Notes: generated by a model not told the origin, from the sequence alone. 64,000 nt of DNA from Dyella acidiphila (GCF_014863405.1 NZ_JACZZA010000009.1:1-64000); one strand, 5' to 3'; counted from the first letter of the stretch, positions 1 through 9,496 are shown. Made by a program: numbers and translations.

Positions 1-139
1 AATGGTGATGCCGGGTGACAACGTGAAGATGAAGGTCGCGTTGATCGCTCCGATCGCGATGCAGGAAGGCCTGCGTTTCGCGATCCGCGAAGGCGGCCGT
101 ACCGTCGGCGCCGGCGTCGTCGCCAAGATCCTCAAGTAA
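1..139 (+). CDS. tuf: Elongation factor Tu, C-terminal end (partial)
   Basis: This is the last 45 codons of EF-Tu, the GTPase that delivers aminoacyl-tRNA to the ribosome. The frame opens at base 2, because the gene starts outside the window. The conserved end of domain 3 is readable ([12 protein letters not shown], then [16 protein letters not shown] and the final KILK). It lies just upstream of the S10 cluster, as in many proteobacteria with a tuf copy at the end of the str operon, and is followed by its own hairpin terminator and a new promoter. Confidence 0.97.
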   Translation, partial: MVMPGDNVKMKVALIAPIAMQEGLRFAIREGGRTVGAGVVAKILK

Positions 140-150
140 GTTGCTCGACC

Positions 151-178
151 AGAAACCGCCTGCTTGCAGGCGGTTTCT
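151..178 (+). terminator. Hairpin terminator after tuf
   Basis: A perfect 13-bp inverted repeat (AGAAACCGCCTGC at 151-163, its complement at 166-178) begins 11 bases after the tuf stop. The TTTCT comes from the stem itself and no long T run follows, so termination may be partial. Confidence 0.7.
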
Positions 179-187
179 CGCAAGTGC

Positions 188-216
188 TTGTCCTAGGGCG
201 AAAGATCCGCTATAGT
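188..216 (+). promoter_or_regulatory. Sigma-70 type promoter of the S10 cluster
   Basis: TTGTCC at 188-193 and TATAGT at 211-216 are separated by exactly 17 bases, immediately behind the tuf terminator. This is the best promoter-like match upstream of rpsJ. The start site would fall near 223, giving an unusually long leader of about 310 bases before rpsJ. Confidence 0.65.
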
Positions 217-222
217 CGCCCA

Positions 223-535
223 GCTAACCCGCCACATAACTGTCATGTCGTGTGGCTTACCGCGAAATGAGGCGCAGGAAGTGCTTCGAATTCGCTAACA
301 AGGATGTTGCGGGGATTCCCGGTCGTAGAGCTAAGTCTCTGTAGCTGAAAGGGTTTCCGCGTACGTTATATGTCTGGGCAGGCCGGCATACGGCCTGCCC
401 GGCGTTTTGGAGTCTCCTGGACGGCAAAAACGAGCCGGAGATTCGTTGTAGGACTTGCAGTGCTTAAGGGTTGTGCGAGGCGGTGAGAAGCCACCTCGAT
501 TCACAGAATTGTTCTTTAGATAACAGGACACGGTT
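223..535 (+). promoter_or_regulatory. Long S10 operon leader with attenuator-like hairpin
   Basis: About 310 bases without a convincing gene precede rpsJ. The main structure is a perfect 10-bp hairpin (GGGCAGGCCG at 376-385, loop GCATA, complement at 391-400) followed by GGCGTTTT, which resembles an intrinsic terminator. In enteric bacteria ribosomal protein L4 represses the S10 operon through leader hairpins of this general kind. Whether L4 acts on this one is inference. A 78-codon reading frame on the opposite strand here (331-567) has no support. The rpsJ ribosome binding site (AGGA) is near 526. Confidence 0.5.
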
Positions 536-847
536 ATGGCGAACCAAAAGATTCGCATTCGGCTCAAGGCGTTCGATCATCGTCTGATCGACCGTTCGGC
601 CAGCGAGATCGTCGAGACGGCCAAGCGCACCGGCGCTACGGTTCTCGGTCCGATTCCGCTGCCGACCAAGATCGAGCGCTACACCATTCTGGTGTCGCCG
701 CACGTCGACAAAGACGCTCGCGATCAGTACGAAACCCGCACCCACAAGCGCGTGCTGGACATCGTCGATCCCAACGACAAGACCGTGGACGCGCTCATGA
801 AGCTTGATCTCGCCGCTGGCGTTGACGTTCAGATCAAGCTCGGTTGA
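536..847 (+). CDS. rpsJ: 30S ribosomal protein S10
   Basis: The 103-residue protein matches the family length and contains the S10 signature around residues 28-43 ([18 protein letters not shown]). S10 sits in the 30S head and also acts as NusE in transcription antitermination. The ATG follows an AGGA ribosome binding site about 8 bases upstream. It is the first gene of the S10 cluster, with rplC starting 20 bases after its stop, so it should be translated from the long leader mRNA. Confidence 0.98.
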   Translation: MANQKIRIRLKAFDHRLIDRSASEIVETAKRTGATVLGPIPLPTKIERYTILVSPHVDKDARDQYETRTHKRVLDIVDPNDKTVDALMKLDLAAGVDVQIKLG

Positions 848-867
848 GCGATAGACAGGATACGAAC

Positions 868-1509
868 ATGAGTATCGGACTGGTTGGCCGCAAGTGCGGC
901 ATGAGCCGACTCTTCACCGAAGACGGACGCTCGATTCCGGTGACGCTGATTGAAGCGACGCCGAACCGCGTGACGCAGGTGAAGACGGAAGATAACGATG
1001 GTTACAGCGCAGTGCAGGTTGCTGCCGGCGTCAAGCGCGCCAGCTTGCTGACTGCTGCTGAGAAGGGTCATTACGCGAAGGCGAAAGTTGAGCCGGGTCG
1101 TGGCCTCTGGGAATTCCGCTTGAATGCGGCCGACCTCGGCAAGTACGCCGTGGGCGCTGAAATCAAGGCGGAAGAAGTGTTCCAGGTCGGCCAGATCGTT
1201 GACGTCGCTGGCGTCAGCAAGGGTAAGGGCTTCCAGGGCACCATCAAGCGCCACAACTTCAAGATGGGTGACGCTACCCACGGTAACTCGCTGTCGCATC
1301 GCGCGCCGGGTTCTATCGGTCAGCGTCAGACTCCGGGTCGCGTGTTCCCGGGCAAGAAGATGTCGGGCCACATGGGTGCAGTGAACCGCACCACGCAGGG
1401 TCTGGAAGTGGTCAAGGTTGACGCCGAGCGTCATCTGATCGCGGTGAAGGGCGCGGTACCGGGTGCTACCGGTGGCGACGTCATCATTCGCCCGACCACC
1501 AAGGGTTGA
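868..1509 (+). CDS. rplC: 50S ribosomal protein L3
   Basis: L3 binds 23S rRNA early in 50S assembly. The start at 868 gives [16 protein letters not shown], the usual N terminus, and 213 residues; an in-frame start at 844 would overlap rpsJ and add eight unusual residues. [11 protein letters not shown] and [14 protein letters not shown] in the middle mark the conserved extension that reaches the peptidyl transferase region. An AGGA-like site lies at 857-860. The gene is followed 11 bases later by rplD. Confidence 0.97.
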   Translation: MSIGLVGRKCGMSRLFTEDGRSIPVTLIEATPNRVTQVKTEDNDGYSAVQVAAGVKRASLLTAAEKGHYAKAKVEPGRGLWEFRLNAADLGKYAVGAEIKAEEVFQVGQIVDVAGVSKGKGFQGTIKRHNFKMGDATHGNSLSHRAPGSIGQRQTPGRVFPGKKMSGHMGAVNRTTQGLEVVKVDAERHLIAVKGAVPGATGGDVIIRPTTKG

Positions 1510-1520
1510 GGAGAGACGGC

Positions 1521-2123
1521 ATGGAACTGAATGTTATTGGCGCCAAGCCGCTCAGCGTGTCGGACGATGTGTTCGGCGGCGAGTTCAAGCAGGCCCTGAT
1601 TCACCAAGTGGTCGTCGCCTATCAGGCGGGCGGTCGCGCGGGTACCAAGGCGCAGCTTTCGCGTGGCGAACTGTCCGGTACCACCAAGAAGTTCAAGAAG
1701 CAGAAGGGCGGTGGCGCCCGTCACGGTGACTACCGTGCCCCGATCTTCGTGGGCGGTGGCGTGACGTTCGCAGCCAAGCCCCGCAGCTATGAGCAGAAGG
1801 TCAACCGCAAGGCTTATCGCGTGGCGATCCGCTCCATTCTTTCGGAGCTCAATCGTCAGGGTCGTCTGAAGGTGGTCGAGAGCTTCGGCATCGAAGCCCC
1901 CAAGACCAAGTCGATGATCGCCAAGCTGGCCGAGCTGCAGATTTCCGGTCGCGTGCTGCTGGTGTCGGAAGACGCCAACGAGGCGTTGTACCTGGCTTCG
2001 CGCAACATCCCGTACCTGCATGTGCTGGACGTGATGGCGCTGAATCCGGTCAGCCTGGTGGGCTCCGACCATGTGGTCATGACTGTTGAAGCAGTCAAGA
2101 AGGTCGAGGAGTGGCTGGCATGA
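1521..2123 (+). CDS. rplD: 50S ribosomal protein L4
   Basis: L4 lines the peptide exit tunnel and, in enteric bacteria, represses its own operon through the S10 leader. The ATG at 1521 ([11 protein letters not shown]) gives 200 residues and has a GAGGAGAG site just before it; the frame is open five codons further upstream but that start would sit in the ribosome binding site. The basic tunnel loop around residues 50-75 ([19 protein letters not shown]) is intact. The stop overlaps the rplW start (ATGA). Confidence 0.97.
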   Translation: MELNVIGAKPLSVSDDVFGGEFKQALIHQVVVAYQAGGRAGTKAQLSRGELSGTTKKFKKQKGGGARHGDYRAPIFVGGGVTFAAKPRSYEQKVNRKAYRVAIRSILSELNRQGRLKVVESFGIEAPKTKSMIAKLAELQISGRVLLVSEDANEALYLASRNIPYLHVLDVMALNPVSLVGSDHVVMTVEAVKKVEEWLA

Positions 2124-2413
2124 GCAACGAACGCATTCTGAACACGCTGCGCGCGCCGCATATCTCCGAAAAAGCGGCCCGTCTTGCCGAAAGCAACCAG
2201 TACGTGTTTGTGGTCGCCCCCGAGGCGACCAAGGCCGATGTCCGTCAGGCGGTCGAGAAGATGTTCGACGTAAAGGTCGAGCAGGTGAATCTCGTCAACG
2301 CCAAGGGCAAGGTCAAGTCCTTCCGTTTCCGCGCGGGTAGCCGCCAGGGCAAGCGCAAGGCTTACGTCCGTCTCGCCGAAGGCCAGACGATCGACGTGGC
2401 GGCGAAGGCCTGA
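2120..2413 (+). CDS. rplW: 50S ribosomal protein L23
   Basis: L23 lies at the tunnel exit and is the docking site for trigger factor and SRP. Starting at ATG 2120 gives 97 residues ([19 protein letters not shown]), with the conserved APHISEKA box near the N terminus and [19 protein letters not shown], the basic rRNA-binding loop. The start overlaps the rplD stop by four bases, indicating translational coupling; an alternative GTG at 2111 adds three residues. Confidence 0.96.
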   Translation: MSNERILNTLRAPHISEKAARLAESNQYVFVVAPEATKADVRQAVEKMFDVKVEQVNLVNAKGKVKSFRFRAGSRQGKRKAYVRLAEGQTIDVAAKA

Positions 2414-2430
2414 GCCAGGAGTTCTGACAG

Positions 2431-3252
2431 ATGGCACTAATTAATCACAAGCCAACCTCGCCGGGTCGTCGCGACGCCGTCAGCGTCCGCACCGAGGGGC
2501 TGCATAAGGGCGCTCCCTACGCGCCGCTGACCGAAAGCCAGTCGAAGACGGGCGGTCGCAACCATTTTGGTCGCATCACCACGCGTCATCGCGGCGGCGG
2601 TCACAAGCAGGCTTACCGCATCATCGATTTCAAGCGCGACAAGGAAGGCATTGCCGCCAAGGTCGAGCGTCTGGAATACGATCCGAACCGCACCGCGCAC
2701 ATCGCGCTGCTGTGCTACGCCGACGGCGAGCGCCGCTACATCATCGCGCCGGCCGGCGTGGCGGTGGGTGATCGCGTGGTCTCGGGTCACGATGCTCCGA
2801 TCAAGGTCGGCAACAGCCTGCCGCTGCGCAATATCCCGGTCGGTTCGACGGTGCATTGCGTGGAAATGAAGCCCGGCAAGGGTGCGCAGATTGCGCGTTC
2901 GGCCGGCGCCTCGGTGCAGCTGATCGCCCGCGAATCCGGTTATGCCACCCTGCGTCTGCGCTCCGGCGAAATGCGCCGCGTGCCGGTCGATTGCCGCGCC
3001 ACCATCGGTGAAGTGGGCAATTCCGAGCACAGCCTGCGCAAGCTGGGCAAGGCCGGCGCCACCCGCTGGAAGGGCATCCGCCCGACCGTCCGCGGTGTGG
3101 TGATGAACCCGGTCGACCATCCGCACGGCGGTGGTGAAGGCCGTACCTCCGGCGGCCGTCATCCGGTCAGCCCGTGGGGCACGCCGACCAAGGGCTACAA
3201 GACCCGTAACAACAAGCGCACGCAGCAGTTCATCGTGCGTCGTCGCAAGTAA
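2431..3252 (+). CDS. rplB: 50S ribosomal protein L2
   Basis: L2 is one of the most conserved 50S proteins and is needed for subunit joining and peptidyl transfer. The 273-residue product has the N-terminal [11 protein letters not shown], the [14 protein letters not shown] stretch and the C-terminal [17 protein letters not shown] signature that contains the conserved histidine. An AGGAG site precedes the ATG. It lies in canonical order between rplW and rpsS. Confidence 0.98.
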   Translation: MALINHKPTSPGRRDAVSVRTEGLHKGAPYAPLTESQSKTGGRNHFGRITTRHRGGGHKQAYRIIDFKRDKEGIAAKVERLEYDPNRTAHIALLCYADGERRYIIAPAGVAVGDRVVSGHDAPIKVGNSLPLRNIPVGSTVHCVEMKPGKGAQIARSAGASVQLIARESGYATLRLRSGEMRRVPVDCRATIGEVGNSEHSLRKLGKAGATRWKGIRPTVRGVVMNPVDHPHGGGEGRTSGGRHPVSPWGTPTKGYKTRNNKRTQQFIVRRRK

Positions 3253-3264
3253 TAGGAAACCGTC

Positions 3265-3537
3265 ATGCCGCGTTCATTGAAGAAAGGTCCGTTCGTCGAC
3301 CTTCACCTCGTGAAGAAGGTGGAAGCTGCGGTTTCCACCAACTCCAAGCGCCCGATCAAGACCTGGTCGCGTCGCTCCATGATCCTGCCGGAAATGGTGG
3401 GATTGACCATCGCCATCCACAACGGTCGCCAGCACGTGCCGGTGCTCGTCAACGAAAACATGGTCGGGCACAAGCTCGGCGAGTTTGCGGTGACGCGTAC
3501 TTTCAAGGGCCATGGCGGCGATAAGAAGGGCAAGTGA
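3265..3537 (+). CDS. rpsS: 30S ribosomal protein S19
   Basis: S19 forms part of the 30S head near the A-site finger. The 90-residue product begins [15 protein letters not shown] and carries the family motif around residues 52-77 (YNGR-like HNGRQHVPV, then [13 protein letters not shown]). AGGAAA precedes the ATG. Its TGA shares a base with the rplV start codon. Confidence 0.98.
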   Translation: MPRSLKKGPFVDLHLVKKVEAAVSTNSKRPIKTWSRRSMILPEMVGLTIAIHNGRQHVPVLVNENMVGHKLGEFAVTRTFKGHGGDKKGK

Positions 3538-3872
3538 TGAGCACCGAAGCCAAAGCGATCCTGCGCAGCGCTCGCATTTCAGCGCAGAAGGCACGCCTGG
3601 TGGCTGACCTGGTTCGCGGCATGCCCGTGGGCCGAGCCAGCGACGTGCTCCAGTTCACCAACAAGAAGGCGGCGCACATGGTTCGTAAAGTGCTGCTGTC
3701 GGCCGTTGCCAACGCCGAGAACAACCTCGGCGCTGACGTCGACGAACTGAAGGTCTCCAAGATCTTCGTCGACGAAGGTCCGGCGATGAAGCGCATGTAC
3801 GCCCGCGCCAAAGGCCGCGGTTCCCGCATCCTGAAGCGCACCAGCCACATCACTGTGGTCGTTGGTAACTGA
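3537..3872 (+). CDS. rplV: 50S ribosomal protein L22
   Basis: L22 lines the exit tunnel next to L4; its loop is a known site of macrolide resistance changes. Starting at ATG 3537 (TGATG overlap with rpsS) gives 111 residues, close to the usual 110. The conserved tunnel loop ([20 protein letters not shown]) is intact near residues 81-100. An upstream GTG at 3534 would add one residue and is less likely. Confidence 0.97.
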   Translation: MSTEAKAILRSARISAQKARLVADLVRGMPVGRASDVLQFTNKKAAHMVRKVLLSAVANAENNLGADVDELKVSKIFVDEGPAMKRMYARAKGRGSRILKRTSHITVVVGN

Positions 3873-3885
3873 GAGGACGTAGACG

Positions 3886-4647
3886 ATGGGTCATAAAGTT
3901 CATCCCACCGGTATCCGCCTCGGCATTGCCAAGGACTGGAACTCGAAGTGGTACGCCAACAAGGGCGAATATGCCCAGTACCTCGCCGCCGACCTGAAGG
4001 TCCGCGAGATGCTGCGCAAGAAGCTGGCTGCCGCCGGTATCTCGAAGATCCAGATCGAGCGCCCGGCCAAGACCGCTCGCGTGACGATCTACACCGCCCG
4101 TCCGGGCGTGGTGATCGGCAAGAAGGGCGAGGACATCGAGAAGCTGCGCAAGGAAGTCAGCACGATGATGGGCGTTCCGGCGCACATCAACGTCAACGAA
4201 GTGCGCAAGCCCGAGATCGATGCCCAGCTGGTGGCCGAGTCGATCGCTCAGCAGCTCGAGCGCCGCATCATGTTCCGTCGTGCGATGAAGCGCGCCGTGG
4301 GCAATGCGATGCGCCTGGGCGCCCTGGGTATCAAGATCAACGTGTCCGGTCGTTTGAACGGCGCCGAAATCGCTCGTTCCGAGTGGAGCCGCGAAGGTCG
4401 CGTGCCGCTGCATACCCTGCGTGCGGACATCGACTACGGCACCGCCGAAGCGAAGACCCAGTACGGCATCATTGGCATCAAGGTCTGGATCTACAAGGGC
4501 GAAATCTTCGACTTGTCCCAGGTCGGCCAGGAGCCGAAGGAAGAGCAGTCCGCGCAGCCGCGCCGCGAGCGCGAGGGTGGCGAAGGCCGTCGTGAAGGTC
4601 GTCGTGATCGCGATGGTGGCGAAGGCCGCCGCGAGCGGACCAAGTAA
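3886..4647 (+). CDS. rpsC: 30S ribosomal protein S3 with charged C-terminal tail
   Basis: S3 guards the mRNA entry channel and has helicase activity with S4 and S5. The 253-residue protein has the KH domain ([17 protein letters not shown], near residues 76-92) and the C-terminal domain ending near residue 211 ([17 protein letters not shown]). After that comes a tail of about 40 residues rich in Arg, Glu and Gly with repeated GGEGRRE units. The Escherichia coli protein is about 233 residues, so the tail is an extension. It starts 13 bases after rplV. Confidence 0.97.
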   Translation: MGHKVHPTGIRLGIAKDWNSKWYANKGEYAQYLAADLKVREMLRKKLAAAGISKIQIERPAKTARVTIYTARPGVVIGKKGEDIEKLRKEVSTMMGVPAHINVNEVRKPEIDAQLVAESIAQQLERRIMFRRAMKRAVGNAMRLGALGIKINVSGRLNGAEIARSEWSREGRVPLHTLRADIDYGTAEAKTQYGIIGIKVWIYKGEIFDLSQVGQEPKEEQSAQPRREREGGEGRREGRRDRDGGEGRRERTK

Positions 4648-4658
4648 GGAGAGTTGCC

Positions 4659-5072
4659 ATGTTGCAACCCAAGCGAACCAAATACCGCAAGCAGTTCAAG
4701 GGCCGCAATGACGGCCTGGCCTTCAGCGCCAACCTCGTCAGCTTTGGCGAGTACGGCCTCAAGGCCACCACGCACGGTGCACTCACCGCGCGTCAGATCG
4801 AAGCGGCTCGTCGTTGCATCACGCGTTTCGTGAAGCGTGGCGGCAAGCTGTGGATCCGCGTGTTCCCGGACAAGCCGATCACCAAGAAGCCGATCGAAGT
4901 CCGAATGGGCGCCGGTAAGGGTGGCGTGGAGTACTGGGTCGCACCGATCCAGCCGGGCCGCATGCTTTATGAAATCGAGGGTGTCGACGAGGCCACCGCG
5001 CGCGAGGCGTTCCGCCTGGCCGCCGCCAAGTTGTCGGTGCAGACCCAGTTTGTATCCAGGGCGGTGATGTGA
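4659..5072 (+). CDS. rplP: 50S ribosomal protein L16
   Basis: L16 helps position tRNA in the A site. The 137-residue product begins [19 protein letters not shown] and holds both family signatures, the basic [23 protein letters not shown] and [16 protein letters not shown]. The AAGGAG site at 4647-4652 fits the ATG. Its TGA overlaps the first base of rpmC. Confidence 0.98.
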   Translation: MLQPKRTKYRKQFKGRNDGLAFSANLVSFGEYGLKATTHGALTARQIEAARRCITRFVKRGGKLWIRVFPDKPITKKPIEVRMGAGKGGVEYWVAPIQPGRMLYEIEGVDEATAREAFRLAAAKLSVQTQFVSRAVM

Positions 5073-5257
5073 TGGCCATCAAAGACCTAACGACCAAGTC
5101 GGCCGAAGAGTTGAAGCAGCATCTGTTGGACCTGCGCAAGGAGCAGTTCAATCTGCGCATGCAGAAGGGTACCGGCCAGCTCAACCAGCCGCATCAGCTG
5201 CGCCGCGTCCGGCGCGATATCGCCCGCACGAAGTTCGTGCTCGGCGGCAAGAAGTAA
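5072..5257 (+). CDS. rpmC: 50S ribosomal protein L29
   Basis: This 61-residue two-helix protein ([31 protein letters not shown]) sits near the tunnel exit beside L23. The signature [18 protein letters not shown] is present near the end. The ATG at 5072 shares one base with the rplP stop; a GTG at 5069 is in frame but is less likely. Confidence 0.97.
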   Translation: MAIKDLTTKSAEELKQHLLDLRKEQFNLRMQKGTGQLNQPHQLRRVRRDIARTKFVLGGKK

Positions 5258-5269
5258 GAGGCGGCCGAG

Positions 5270-5530
5270 ATGAGCGACAACAACAAGCAGGTACGCACCC
5301 TCGAGGGTCGCGTTATCAGTAACAAGATGGAAAAGACGGTTACCGTGCTGATCGAGCGCCAGGTGCAGCATCCGCTGCTGGGCAAGATCGTGCGCCGTTC
5401 CACCAAGCTCCACGCGCAGAACGACCTGGGCGCGAACGAGGGCGACGTGGTCCGCATCGCGGAATGCCGTCCGCTGTCCAAAACCAAACATCACCGCGTG
5501 GTCGAAATCGTCACGCGCGCCGAAGCGTAA
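5270..5530 (+). CDS. rpsQ: 30S ribosomal protein S17
   Basis: S17 is a primary 16S rRNA binder with an OB fold. The 86 residues contain [18 protein letters not shown] and the loop [19 protein letters not shown] typical of the family. It begins 12 bases after rpmC, with a GAGGCGGCCGAG site before the ATG. Confidence 0.97.
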   Translation: MSDNNKQVRTLEGRVISNKMEKTVTVLIERQVQHPLLGKIVRRSTKLHAQNDLGANEGDVVRIAECRPLSKTKHHRVVEIVTRAEA

Positions 5531-5545
5531 GGGGAGGGTGCAGAC

Positions 5546-5914
5546 ATGATCCAGATGCAAAGCACGCTTTCCGCCGCCGACAACAGCGGCGCCAAGGAAC
5601 TGATGTGCATCAAGGTGCTCGGCGGCTCCAAGCGCCGTTACGCCGCGATCGGTGACGTGATCAAAGTCACCGTGAAGGATGCCATTCCGCGTGGCAAGGT
5701 GAAGAAGGGTGAGGTGTACAACGCCGTGGTGGTTCGCACCGCCAAGGGCGTACGCCGCGCCGATGGTTCGCTGATCCGTTTCGACGGTAACGCGGCCGTA
5801 CTCCTTAACAACAAGCTCGAGCCGATCGGCACCCGTATCTTCGGGCCCGTGACTCGTGAGCTGCGCGGCGAGAAGTTCATGAAGATCGTCTCGCTCGCAC
5901 CCGAAGTGCTCTGA
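5546..5914 (+). CDS. rplN: 50S ribosomal protein L14
   Basis: L14 contacts 16S rRNA in bridge B8 of the 70S ribosome. It is 122 residues, the usual length, starts [20 protein letters not shown] and has the signature around residues 60-86 ([17 protein letters not shown]). A GGGGAGGG site lies just upstream. It begins the classic spc gene order (rplN, rplX, rplE), but no promoter stands out in the 15-base gap, so S10 and spc genes may be co-transcribed. Confidence 0.98.
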   Translation: MIQMQSTLSAADNSGAKELMCIKVLGGSKRRYAAIGDVIKVTVKDAIPRGKVKKGEVYNAVVVRTAKGVRRADGSLIRFDGNAAVLLNNKLEPIGTRIFGPVTRELRGEKFMKIVSLAPEVL

Positions 5915-5928
5915 GGCGGAGAAGAACT

Positions 5929-6243
5929 ATGAACCGTATCCGCAAAGGTGATCAGGTCCTCGTGATCACCGGCAAAAATAAAGGTCAGCGCGGCGACGTG
6001 CTGCGCGTTGAGGGCGATCGCGTGTTCGTCTCCAACGTCAACCTGGTCAAGCGTCACACCAAGCCGAATCCGCAGGCCAACCAGGCCGGTGGCATCGTCG
6101 AGCGTGAAGCTTCGATCCATATCTCCAATGTGCAGCTGTTCAACCCCGCCACGAACAAGGGTGAACGCGTTGGTGCCAAGACGCTCAGTGATGGGCGCAA
6201 GGTCCGCGTGTTCCGTTCGTCCGGCGAGGTCGTGGACGCGTAA
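5929..6243 (+). CDS. rplX: 50S ribosomal protein L24
   Basis: L24 initiates 50S assembly near the tunnel exit. The 104 residues contain the KOW motif at the N terminus ([24 protein letters not shown]) and [20 protein letters not shown] in the middle. A GGCGGAGAAG site precedes the ATG, and rplE follows 12 bases later. Confidence 0.97.
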   Translation: MNRIRKGDQVLVITGKNKGQRGDVLRVEGDRVFVSNVNLVKRHTKPNPQANQAGGIVEREASIHISNVQLFNPATNKGERVGAKTLSDGRKVRVFRSSGEVVDA

Positions 6244-6255
6244 GGAACACAAGTC

Positions 6256-6795
6256 ATGACGCGCCTTGAAAACTTTTACAAAGAACAGGTCATCCAGAAG
6301 CTCACCGAGCGTTTTGGTTACCAGAACGTGATGCAGGTTCCCCGCATCACCAAGATCACGCTGAACATGGGCGTGGGCGAAGCTGCGGGCAACAAGAAAG
6401 TGCTCGAGAACGCCGTGGCCGATATGGCCAAGATCGCCGGCCAGAAGCCGATTACGACCAAGGCGCGCGTGTCCGTGGCCTCGTTCAAGATCCGCGACGG
6501 CTGGCCGATCGGCTGCAAGGTCACCTTGCGCCGCGCGAACATGTGGGAATTCCTGGATCGCCTGATCAACATCTCGCTGCCCCGCGTCCGCGACTTCCGC
6601 GGCGTGTCGGGTCGCGCCTTCGACGGCCGTGGCAACTACAACTTCGGCGTCAAGGAACAGATCATCTTCCCGGAAATCGACTTCGACGCCATTGACGCCG
6701 TGCGCGGTATGGATATCTCCATCACCACCACCGCCAAGACCGACGAAGAAGCCAAGGCGCTGCTGGAAGCCTTCAGCTTCCCGTTCCGCAACTAA
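6256..6795 (+). CDS. rplE: 50S ribosomal protein L5
   Basis: L5 binds 5S rRNA and contacts P-site tRNA. The 179-residue protein begins [24 protein letters not shown] and has the signature near residues 57-75 ([20 protein letters not shown]) and the C-terminal [19 protein letters not shown]. The AAGGA site at 6242-6246 is placed well for ATG 6256. Confidence 0.98.
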   Translation: MTRLENFYKEQVIQKLTERFGYQNVMQVPRITKITLNMGVGEAAGNKKVLENAVADMAKIAGQKPITTKARVSVASFKIRDGWPIGCKVTLRRANMWEFLDRLINISLPRVRDFRGVSGRAFDGRGNYNFGVKEQIIFPEIDFDAIDAVRGMDISITTTAKTDEEAKALLEAFSFPFRN

Positions 6796-6812
6796 GAGAT
6801 CGCGAGAGATTT

Positions 6813-7118
6813 ATGGCAAAGACCTCCATGGTTAACCGCGACATCAAGCGGACCAAGCTCGTCAAGAAGTACGCCGCCAAGCGCGCCGAACTGAAGGCGA
6901 TCGTGCTGAACCCGAAGTCCTCCTACGAGGAAAAGATGGACGCGCAGGCCAAGCTGCAGAAGCTGCCGCGCGATGCCAGCCCGAGCCGCCAGCGCAACCG
7001 CTGCGAGCTGTCCGGTCGTCCCCGTGGCGTGTACCGCAAGTTCGGCCTGGGCCGTAACAAGCTGCGCGAAGCCACCATGCGTGGTGACGTGCCCGGCCTG
7101 CGCAAGGCCAGCTGGTAA
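6813..7118 (+). CDS. rpsN: 30S ribosomal protein S14 (zinc-independent form)
   Basis: S14 is in the 30S head. At 101 residues and with one cysteine ([25 protein letters not shown]), it is the long C-minus form that does not bind zinc. The C terminus ([11 protein letters not shown]) is typical. A 224-base gap with a possible promoter separates it from rpsH, where most gammaproteobacteria have only a short spacer. Confidence 0.98.
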   Translation: MAKTSMVNRDIKRTKLVKKYAAKRAELKAIVLNPKSSYEEKMDAQAKLQKLPRDASPSRQRNRCELSGRPRGVYRKFGLGRNKLREATMRGDVPGLRKASW

Positions 7119-7213
7119 ATGTTTTAACGGTTGCCCGGCCCCGGGTGGGCAGGGCAGCCAGACCCGGCGGCGTGGTGACACGCTGCCGTCGATGCGACTT
7201 TGAAGCATCGGTA

Positions 7214-7243
7214 TTCGCAAAAACCGAAAAATGCTGTTATGAT
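7214..7243 (+). promoter_or_regulatory. Possible internal promoter before rpsH
   Basis: In the 224-base gap after rpsN, TTCGCA at 7214-7219 and TATGAT at 7238-7243 are spaced 18 bases apart. The -10 fits well and the -35 fits moderately. It would add transcription of the second half of the spc cluster. The rest of the gap shows only weak inverted repeats. Confidence 0.4.
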
Positions 7244-7342
7244 CGACGGTCTGCATACCGCAGGTCGGCGTTCGTGCCGGCTCACAATCTAGAATTGATT
7301 TCCGGTTTTATCGGATATCGGTGCACTCTGAAGGAAGTTTTC

Positions 7343-7738
7343 ATGAGCATGACTGATCCCATCGCCGATCTGTTTACGCGCATCCGCAATGCCCAGGCTA
7401 CGGGCAAGCAGGCTGTCAGCGTGCCGTCGTCGAAGCTGAAGGTGGCACTGGCCAACCTTCTCAAGAACGAGGGCTACATCCTCGACGCCAAGTCCTCCAC
7501 CCAGGAGGGCAAACCGGTGCTCGAGATCAAGCTCAAGTATTTCGAAGGCCGTCCGGCCATCGAGCGCATCGAGCGCGTCAGCCGCTCGGGTCTGCGCGTG
7601 TACCGTGGCAAGGGCGACCTGCCGAAGGTGCTCGGCGGCCTGGGTATTTCGATTATCTCGACTTCCAACGGTCTGCTGACCGATGCGCAGGCCCGTGCCA
7701 AGGGCGTGGGCGGCGAAGTCATCGGCCTGGTCGCGTAA
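7343..7738 (+). CDS. rpsH: 30S ribosomal protein S8
   Basis: S8 binds the central domain of 16S rRNA and in Escherichia coli represses the spc operon. The start at ATG 7343 ([18 protein letters not shown]) gives 131 residues and is preceded by AAGGAAG. A longer open frame from 7145 has no family match in its extra part. The signature [10 protein letters not shown]... and [14 protein letters not shown] lies in the C-terminal half. rplF follows 10 bases downstream. Confidence 0.97.
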   Translation: MSMTDPIADLFTRIRNAQATGKQAVSVPSSKLKVALANLLKNEGYILDAKSSTQEGKPVLEIKLKYFEGRPAIERIERVSRSGLRVYRGKGDLPKVLGGLGISIISTSNGLLTDAQARAKGVGGEVIGLVA

Positions 7739-7748
7739 GGAGCCTCCG

Positions 7749-8276
7749 ATGTCCCGTGTTGCCAAGAAACCCATTTCCCTGCCGAAGGGCGTCGAGCTCA
7801 AGATCTCGGACGACAGCGTCGCCGTGAAGGGCCCGAAGGGCACTTTGTCCGTGCATGCCCTGCCGGGCGTGACGGTGGTCAACGACAACGGCACGATCAA
7901 CATCCAGGTTGCCGAAGGCACGGATGACAAGTTCGGCGGCACCGCTCGCGCGCTGCTGGCCAACATGATCAAGGGCGTGTCGGAAGGCTATGAGCGCAAG
8001 CTGGAACTGGTCGGCGTGGGTTATCGCGCTTCGATGACCGGCAAGGCGCTGAACCTCAGCCTCGGCTTCTCCCACCCGGTCGTCTTCAATGCGCCGGAAG
8101 GGATCACCCTCGAAACCCCCACGCAGACCGAAATCCTGATCAAGGGTTCGGACAAGCAGGTGGTGGGCGAGGTTGCCGCCAAGATCCGTGGCTATCGTCC
8201 GCCGGAACCCTATAAGGGCAAGGGCGTGCGCTATGCCGGCGAGAAGATCACCCTGAAGGAAGCCAAGAAGGCCTAA
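7749..8276 (+). CDS. rplF: 50S ribosomal protein L6
   Basis: L6 sits near the GTPase-associated centre. ATG 7749 ([19 protein letters not shown]) with an AAGGAG site gives 175 residues. Both alpha/beta repeats are visible, and the signature [16 protein letters not shown] is near the C terminus. The frame is open upstream to 7683 but that part overlaps rpsH and has no match. Confidence 0.97.
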   Translation: MSRVAKKPISLPKGVELKISDDSVAVKGPKGTLSVHALPGVTVVNDNGTINIQVAEGTDDKFGGTARALLANMIKGVSEGYERKLELVGVGYRASMTGKALNLSLGFSHPVVFNAPEGITLETPTQTEILIKGSDKQVVGEVAAKIRGYRPPEPYKGKGVRYAGEKITLKEAKKA

Positions 8277-8368
8277 GGCGAATCCTCCGCGATGAAGCCG
8301 GCCAGTCATGGCCGGATTCTGCAGAAGATCCAACGTCGAGAGCCGATCCGTTTCCGAGGAATATGACT
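8277..8368 (+). promoter_or_regulatory. Spacer hairpin between rplF and rplR
   Basis: A 7-bp perfect hairpin (CCGGCCA at 8298-8304, loop GTCA, TGGCCGG at 8309-8315) stands in this 92-base spacer. There is no T run, so it is not a clear terminator. The rplR ribosome binding site (GAGGA at 8356-8360) follows. Confidence 0.35.
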
Positions 8369-8722
8369 ATGAACAAGAATGAAGCTCGTCTGCGCCGCGC
8401 CAAGTCCACGCGCGCCCACATCCGCAAGCTTGCGGTGGCCCGCCTGTCGGTGCATCGCACCGGCCAGCATCTCTACGCCCAGGTGTTCGACGCCTCCGGC
8501 GAGAAGGTGGTAGCGGCCGCCTCGACCGTGCAGAAGTCGGTTGCCGAAAGCCTGAAGGGCACCAAGAACCTGACCGCTGCTGCGGCTGTCGGCAAGGCGA
8601 TTGCCGAGCGCGCCAAGGCTGCCGGTATCGAAGCCGTTGCGTTCGATCGCTCCGGTTTCCGCTACCACGGCCGTATCAAGGCACTGGCTGACGCTGCCCG
8701 CGAAGCCGGCCTGAAGTTCTAA
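8369..8722 (+). CDS. rplR: 50S ribosomal protein L18
   Basis: L18 binds 5S rRNA with L5 and L25. Of two ATGs (8363 and 8369) the second is better spaced from GAGGA and gives 117 residues, the usual length. The N terminus [20 protein letters not shown] and the C-terminal [21 protein letters not shown] are typical. Confidence 0.97.
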   Translation: MNKNEARLRRAKSTRAHIRKLAVARLSVHRTGQHLYAQVFDASGEKVVAAASTVQKSVAESLKGTKNLTAAAAVGKAIAERAKAAGIEAVAFDRSGFRYHGRIKALADAAREAGLKF

Positions 8723-8800
8723 TCAAGCAGTACTACAACAACTCCAAGCGGCTCCGCCGCAAGTAAAAGTCCCGGATGGTTCGGGCATACGGAAAAAGAT

Positions 8801-9310
8801 ATGTCTTCGACTGATCGTGAAAATTCAGACGGCCTGCTCGAGAAGCTGATCGCCGTCAACCGCGTGGCCAAGACCGTCAAGGGCGGCCGCCAGATGAGCT
8901 TCACCGCGCTGACCGTGGTCGGCGACGGCGAAGGCAAGGTCGGTTTCGGCTATGGCAAGGCGCGTGAAGTGCCGGTCGCCATCTCCAAGGCCATGGACCG
9001 TGCCCGCCGCAACATGGTGAACATCGATCTGAACAACGGCACCCTGTGGTACGCCATCAAGGCCAACCACGGCGCAGCCCGCGTGTTCATGCAGCCGGCT
9101 TCCGAAGGTACCGGCGTGATCGCCGGCGGTGCCATGCGCGCCGTGCTGGAAGTGGTCGGTGTGAAGAACGTGCTGGCCAAGGCCGTCGGTTCGCGCAATC
9201 CGATCAACCTGGTGCGCGCCACCATCAAGGGCCTGCAGGCCATTGCCTCGCCGAAGCAGATCGCTGCCAAGCGTGGCAAGACCGTGGAAGAGGTGCTGGG
9301 CAATGGCTAA
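8801..9310 (+). CDS. rpsE: 30S ribosomal protein S5
   Basis: S5 lines the mRNA entry and affects decoding accuracy. The 169-residue product has the double-stranded RNA-binding-like N domain with the signature [21 protein letters not shown] and [18 protein letters not shown], and the C-terminal domain [18 protein letters not shown]. The 78-base spacer before it is longer than normal. rpmD begins inside its last codons. Confidence 0.97.
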   Translation: MSSTDRENSDGLLEKLIAVNRVAKTVKGGRQMSFTALTVVGDGEGKVGFGYGKAREVPVAISKAMDRARRNMVNIDLNNGTLWYAIKANHGAARVFMQPASEGTGVIAGGAMRAVLEVVGVKNVLAKAVGSRNPINLVRATIKGLQAIASPKQIAAKRGKTVEEVLGNG

Positions 9311-9491
9311 CAACGAAAAGACCGTCCGCGTCCGCCTGGTCAAGGGTCTGCGCGGTGTACAGAGCCGTCATCGCCTGAGCGTCAAGGCGCTCGGCCTGAA
9401 CAAGCTCAACGACGTCCGTGAATTGAAGGACAGCCCGCAAGTGCGTGGTCTGATCAACACGGTCTATTACCTCGTGCGGGTTGAGGAGTAA
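9303..9491 (+). CDS. rpmD: 50S ribosomal protein L30
   Basis: The ATG at 9303 lies 8 bases inside rpsE and gives 62 residues ([20 protein letters not shown]), the usual size. A longer open frame from 9243 runs through rpsE and is not coding. The motif [19 protein letters not shown] is characteristic. The overlap suggests translational coupling to rpsE. Confidence 0.96.
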   Translation: MANNEKTVRVRLVKGLRGVQSRHRLSVKALGLNKLNDVRELKDSPQVRGLINTVYYLVRVEE

Positions 9492-9496
9492 GCATC

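Noticed and set aside
8723-8800. A coding-looking stretch ([13 protein letters not shown] then stop) between rplR and rpsE
   Set aside because: It has no start codon or ribosome binding site and is too short to judge. It may be chance or a remnant.
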